Shown in pieces: positions 6,147-7,454 of a stretch of DNA of 7,454 nt (position 1 is its first letter; each line of letters opens with the position of its first letter). The stretch is from an uncultured Pseudomonadota bacterium (GTDB lineage Bacteria; Pseudomonadota; Gammaproteobacteria; Burkholderiales; Casimicrobiaceae). Below the pieces are notes generated by a model. The model had not been told where the DNA came from, made no database searches, and saw only the letters and a program-made list of their open reading frames with translations. The stretch lies in NCBI GenBank assembly GCA_937958295.1, contig CALFEY010000222.1, forward strand, positions 1 to 7,454, written 5' to 3'. The position numbers and the translations under genes are program-made.

Positions 6147-6621
6147 GTATTGCTCCGGCGCTAACAAGCAGCAGAGCTCTGTTACGCAGTCCTGCCAGAT
6201 CTTGGGACTGCGCCTTAACCATTTGCACAATTTGATCGCGAAGCGCAGGTACAACCGTGCGCTGAACGTCGCCCTGCACGCGCCTGATCTCCTTAAGTAC
6301 GTCTCGCACCTTCTGATGGCGGCACGGATTCTTGAAACCCGCCCGCCGATGCGCAACGGAGATCGACGCAACCCAGCGACATAGAGTCGCTCGCTTGTGG
6401 GTGCTCGCGTGGGCCGTCAAGTACGAGACCAGCTTGTCGACGCTTGCCGGAACCTTGCCGCCCCAGTCGATGAAGCGGGCGAGATCCTCGGTGTGCGCGC
6501 GCCGCGTGGCTTCAGCTTCGTCATCGTCGCCGTCGAGGCTTGACCTACTCTGAGCGACCAGGCGCACACGAGTGCATGTCAGCACGAGCTTGACGCAAGT
6601 ACCCATTGATGCGACTCGCAT
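6147..6621 (-). pseudogene. Tyrosine recombinase (phage-type integrase), N-terminal fragment interrupted by IS21
   Basis: About 158 residues are left of a site-specific tyrosine recombinase. They cover the N-terminal core-binding (SAM-like) domain: TRRAHTEDLARFIDWGG (39-55), VDKLVSYLTAHA (61-72), LCRWVASISVAHRRAGF (80-96), VRDVLKEIRRVQG (105-117), then DLAGLRNRALLLVSAGA (141-157). In relatives this last segment leads directly into the motif with the first catalytic arginine (G/A-x-RR-S-E-L). Here the frame enters IS21 sequence at 6146, so all catalytic residues (R, H, R, Y) are lost. The frame upstream is bounded by a TGA at 6640-6642. Starts at 6621 or 6606 are possible, and the first ~25 residues look unlike an integrase N-terminus. 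The remaining half of the gene is not in the window. Such genes integrate phages, islands or transposons; this copy is dead. Confidence 0.8.
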
Positions 6622-6657
6622 CGTGGACGCCGCCAGGGCTCAAGGTGAGCTCGAGTT

Positions 6658-6674
6658 AAGAGCCTTCGGCTCTT
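6658..6674. terminator. Small perfect hairpin upstream of the integrase fragment
   Basis: AAGAGCC (6658-6664), loop TTC, GGCTCTT (6668-6674) form a 7-bp perfect stem in the gene-free stretch 6622-6794. The stem itself ends in TT, but no further T-run follows on either strand (CCTGCG on plus, AACTC on minus). It lies between two minus-strand frames, where a transcription end for the upstream one would fit. The rest of 6622-6794 shows nothing I can name. Confidence 0.35.
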
Positions 6675-6789
6675 CCTGCGGCCGGACTGCGGTCGGTGGT
6701 CGAAGGATGTCCAAGCGGCTCTGCTCTCCGATGAGAGCGAGCCAGAAAAGCAAATGAAGTTCTTGTACCGCGATCAAGTACGACCGTGA

Positions 6790-6810
6790 TGAGGCTATCG
6801 CTCAGCCTCA
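6790..6810. terminator. Hairpin overlapping the stop of the 6795-7013 frame
   Basis: TGAGGCT (6790-6796) and AGCCTCA (6804-6810) pair perfectly around a 7-base loop. It coincides with the end of the minus-strand small open frame. No T-run follows, so termination is only possible, not shown. Confidence 0.25.
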
Positions 6811-7013
6811 GCTCCTCCCGACCTAGGCGCGCCACCCGTTGAGTAGCTGAGCATCAGCCGAACAGTGGCATCGCCTGTCGCGCGGTTCAAGACCACCCCC
6901 TGCCGTTGGTGCATCGCCTCTGCTACGCGGACGAGCGAACCGATGCCGAGATCCTCAATCAGGTCTCGCCGCCATTCATTGCCAGGAAGCGAAGCAGCGG
7001 AATCGGAACGCAT
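6795..7013 (-). CDS. Possible small hypothetical protein, 72 aa
   Basis: I do not recognise it. From ATG 7013 it encodes a 72-residue soluble protein, beginning MRSDSAASLPGNEWRRDL and containing IEDLGIGSLVRVAEAMHQRQG followed by ATGDATVRLMLSYS. A GTG at 7019 is an alternative start. The middle alternates helix-like and strand-like segments and reads more like a real protein than a shadow, with no better frame opposite. There is no clear Shine-Dalgarno. The Gly-rich tail APRSGGAEAER could be non-native. It may be a leftover of the mobile element or a small regulator. Low confidence that it is expressed. Confidence 0.35.
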   Translation of the reverse strand: MRSDSAASLPGNEWRRDLIEDLGIGSLVRVAEAMHQRQGVVLNRATGDATVRLMLSYSTGGAPRSGGAEAER

Positions 7014-7064
7014 CGGCACACCGAATGCGCCAAGTGCCCGAAATCCATCGGGTTCAGAGTGACT

Positions 7065-7093
7065 ATTCTACTGGCCACCGCTCAACGTTTCGC
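7065..7093 (-). promoter_or_regulatory. Weak promoter candidate for the 6795-7013 frame
   Basis: On the minus strand TAGAAT (7070-7065) matches the -10 consensus in five of six positions, with GCGAAA (7093-7088) at 17 bases matching the -35 in three of six. It is followed, about 50 bases on, by the start of the small frame. The -35 half overlaps the end of the KTSC gene. Weak evidence by itself. Confidence 0.25.
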
Positions 7094-7297
7094 ATACTGA
7101 TAGTTGGTTTTGATGTTGCCGTTGAGATAGCTGCCCTTTGAATCGGACTGCATCAATTCTTGATATCTCCACTCCTCAACGCCGTAGTAAATGTAAGTGT
7201 CCCCCGACTTGAGAAACCGCACATGAAGTTCCAACGACCCGGCGTCGTAGCCGATCGCCTCGACACTCGAAGAATCCACAAAGATCAAATCAGGCAT
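7082..7297 (-). CDS. KTSC-domain protein, 71 aa
   Basis: A single-domain KTSC protein. The domain is named after the C-terminus of some lysyl-tRNA synthetases, and its function is unknown, with RNA binding suggested for the family. Marks in order are FVDSSSVEAIGYD (6-18), LELHVRFLKSG (22-32), the conserved Y-x-Y motif in TYIYYGV (34-40), the helix EEWRYQELMQSDSKGSYLN (41-59) and the ending IKTNYQYAKR. Length is the usual ~60-70 residues. ATG 7297 is chosen because a strong GGGGGAG Shine-Dalgarno precedes it by about six bases and the domain starts at once. The frame stays open upstream to 7447, but those 50 residues look unlike protein, and that stretch is better read in another frame. It overlaps the upstream gene by 8 bases, so the two are probably translated together. 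Short KTSC genes are frequent on phages, plasmids and islands. Confidence 0.85.
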   Translation of the reverse strand: MPDLIFVDSSSVEAIGYDAGSLELHVRFLKSGDTYIYYGVEEWRYQELMQSDSKGSYLNGNIKTNYQYAKR

Positions 7298-7454
7298 CGC
7301 TTTGCTCCCCCTCGTCCTCGTCGTGGTTACCATCAACCTGCGCAGAGGTTGACTGGGCGCGCCAGTTTGCCAGCGCCTGAGTGTACAAACCTCCGCTCGG
7401 CCGATCGGGCACCTGCCATACGTCCGGAAGCTTTGGATCGTCCCCAACAGGTTT
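7290..7454 (-). CDS. 3' end of an unidentified gene coupled to the KTSC gene
   Basis: A frame open from the right edge (base 7454) gives 54 C-terminal residues, starting KPVGDDPKLPDVWQVPDRP and ending in an acidic tail (DGNHDEDEGEQSDA) before TGA at 7290-7292. It has no start inside the window. I do not recognise the family from this piece. Support comes from its protein-like composition (Trp, Pro and Gly spread through it, then a charged tail) and the 8-base overlap of its stop with the KTSC start, typical of translationally coupled genes. The alternative frame over the same bases is Arg/Thr-rich and unconvincing. Confidence 0.5.
   Translation of the reverse strand, partial: KPVGDDPKLPDVWQVPDRPSGGLYTQALANWRAQSTSAQVDGNHDEDEGEQSDA

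Noticed and set aside
6640..6720. Possible integron attC site around the AAGAGCC hairpin
   Set aside because: The required conserved core ends (GTTRRRY and its partner) are absent and there is no cassette structure.
6572..6757. 61-residue plus-strand frame
   Set aside because: It overlaps the integrase start on the other strand and has no recognisable features or ribosome site.
7084..7112. A second Xer-like site (TTTCGCATAC with a TTGG-type right half)
   Set aside because: The left half resembles a XerC arm, but the right half matches only about 6 of 11 XerD-arm positions, and the stretch is the coding end of the KTSC gene (NYQYAKR).
7298..7447. N-terminal extension of the KTSC gene to 7447
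   Set aside because: The residues are not protein-like, the Shine-Dalgarno sits before 7297, and another frame across this stretch looks like real coding sequence.
1..7454. CRISPR array, tRNA or rRNA genes, known riboswitches
   Set aside because: No regularly spaced repeats, cloverleaf with CCA end, rRNA sequence or known riboswitch core was seen on either strand by eye.

Overview
The window is GC-rich Pseudomonadota-type chromosome, probably Betaproteobacteria/Burkholderiales. That placement rests on codon use, the gene families and the Xer site, and has not been tested by a search. It has two halves of different character. The left part (1-5775) is dense, intact, plus-strand housekeeping or catabolic sequence. 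The right part (5776-7454) is a patchwork of minus-strand fragments with more mixed codon use, typical of accessory DNA.

Left part: the 3' portion of an AidB-type acyl-CoA dehydrogenase (1-939); a ClC-family anion channel/transporter with several atypical key residues (1001-2287); a large exported Cys-type arylsulfatase with all expected active-site residues (2473-4983); and a conserved-looking 164-aa protein of unknown function (5281-5775), preceded by an extended -10 promoter candidate and a leader hairpin. All are on the plus strand. The spacers carry hairpins at 952-984, 2329-2343, 4990-5005 and 5124-5151. The genes do not form an obvious single pathway.

The boundary: at 5828-5855 lies an AT-rich 28-bp sequence that reads on the minus strand as a XerC/XerD recombination site (11-bp arm, 6-bp centre, 11-bp arm). 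It matches 22 of 28 positions of the E. coli chromosomal dif site as I recall it. Its central hexamer, TTTGTA, is unusual. It is either the chromosome-dimer resolution site of this replicon or the attachment site of an element that integrates through XerCD.

Right part: immediately beyond that site is the left end of an IS21-family insertion sequence (about 5925-6146), with the start of istA and two TGACCCAC terminal repeats. The IS sits inside a tyrosine recombinase gene (6147-6621) and cuts it off just before its first catalytic arginine. The distal parts of both the IS and the integrase are absent, so there was a later deletion. Further right are a possible small hypothetical gene (6795-7013), a KTSC-domain protein (7082-7297) and, overlapping its start by 8 bases, the 3' end of another minus-strand gene (7290-7454). 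I read this as an eroded integrated element next to a Xer site. The most interesting signal is the dif-like site and its relation to this debris.
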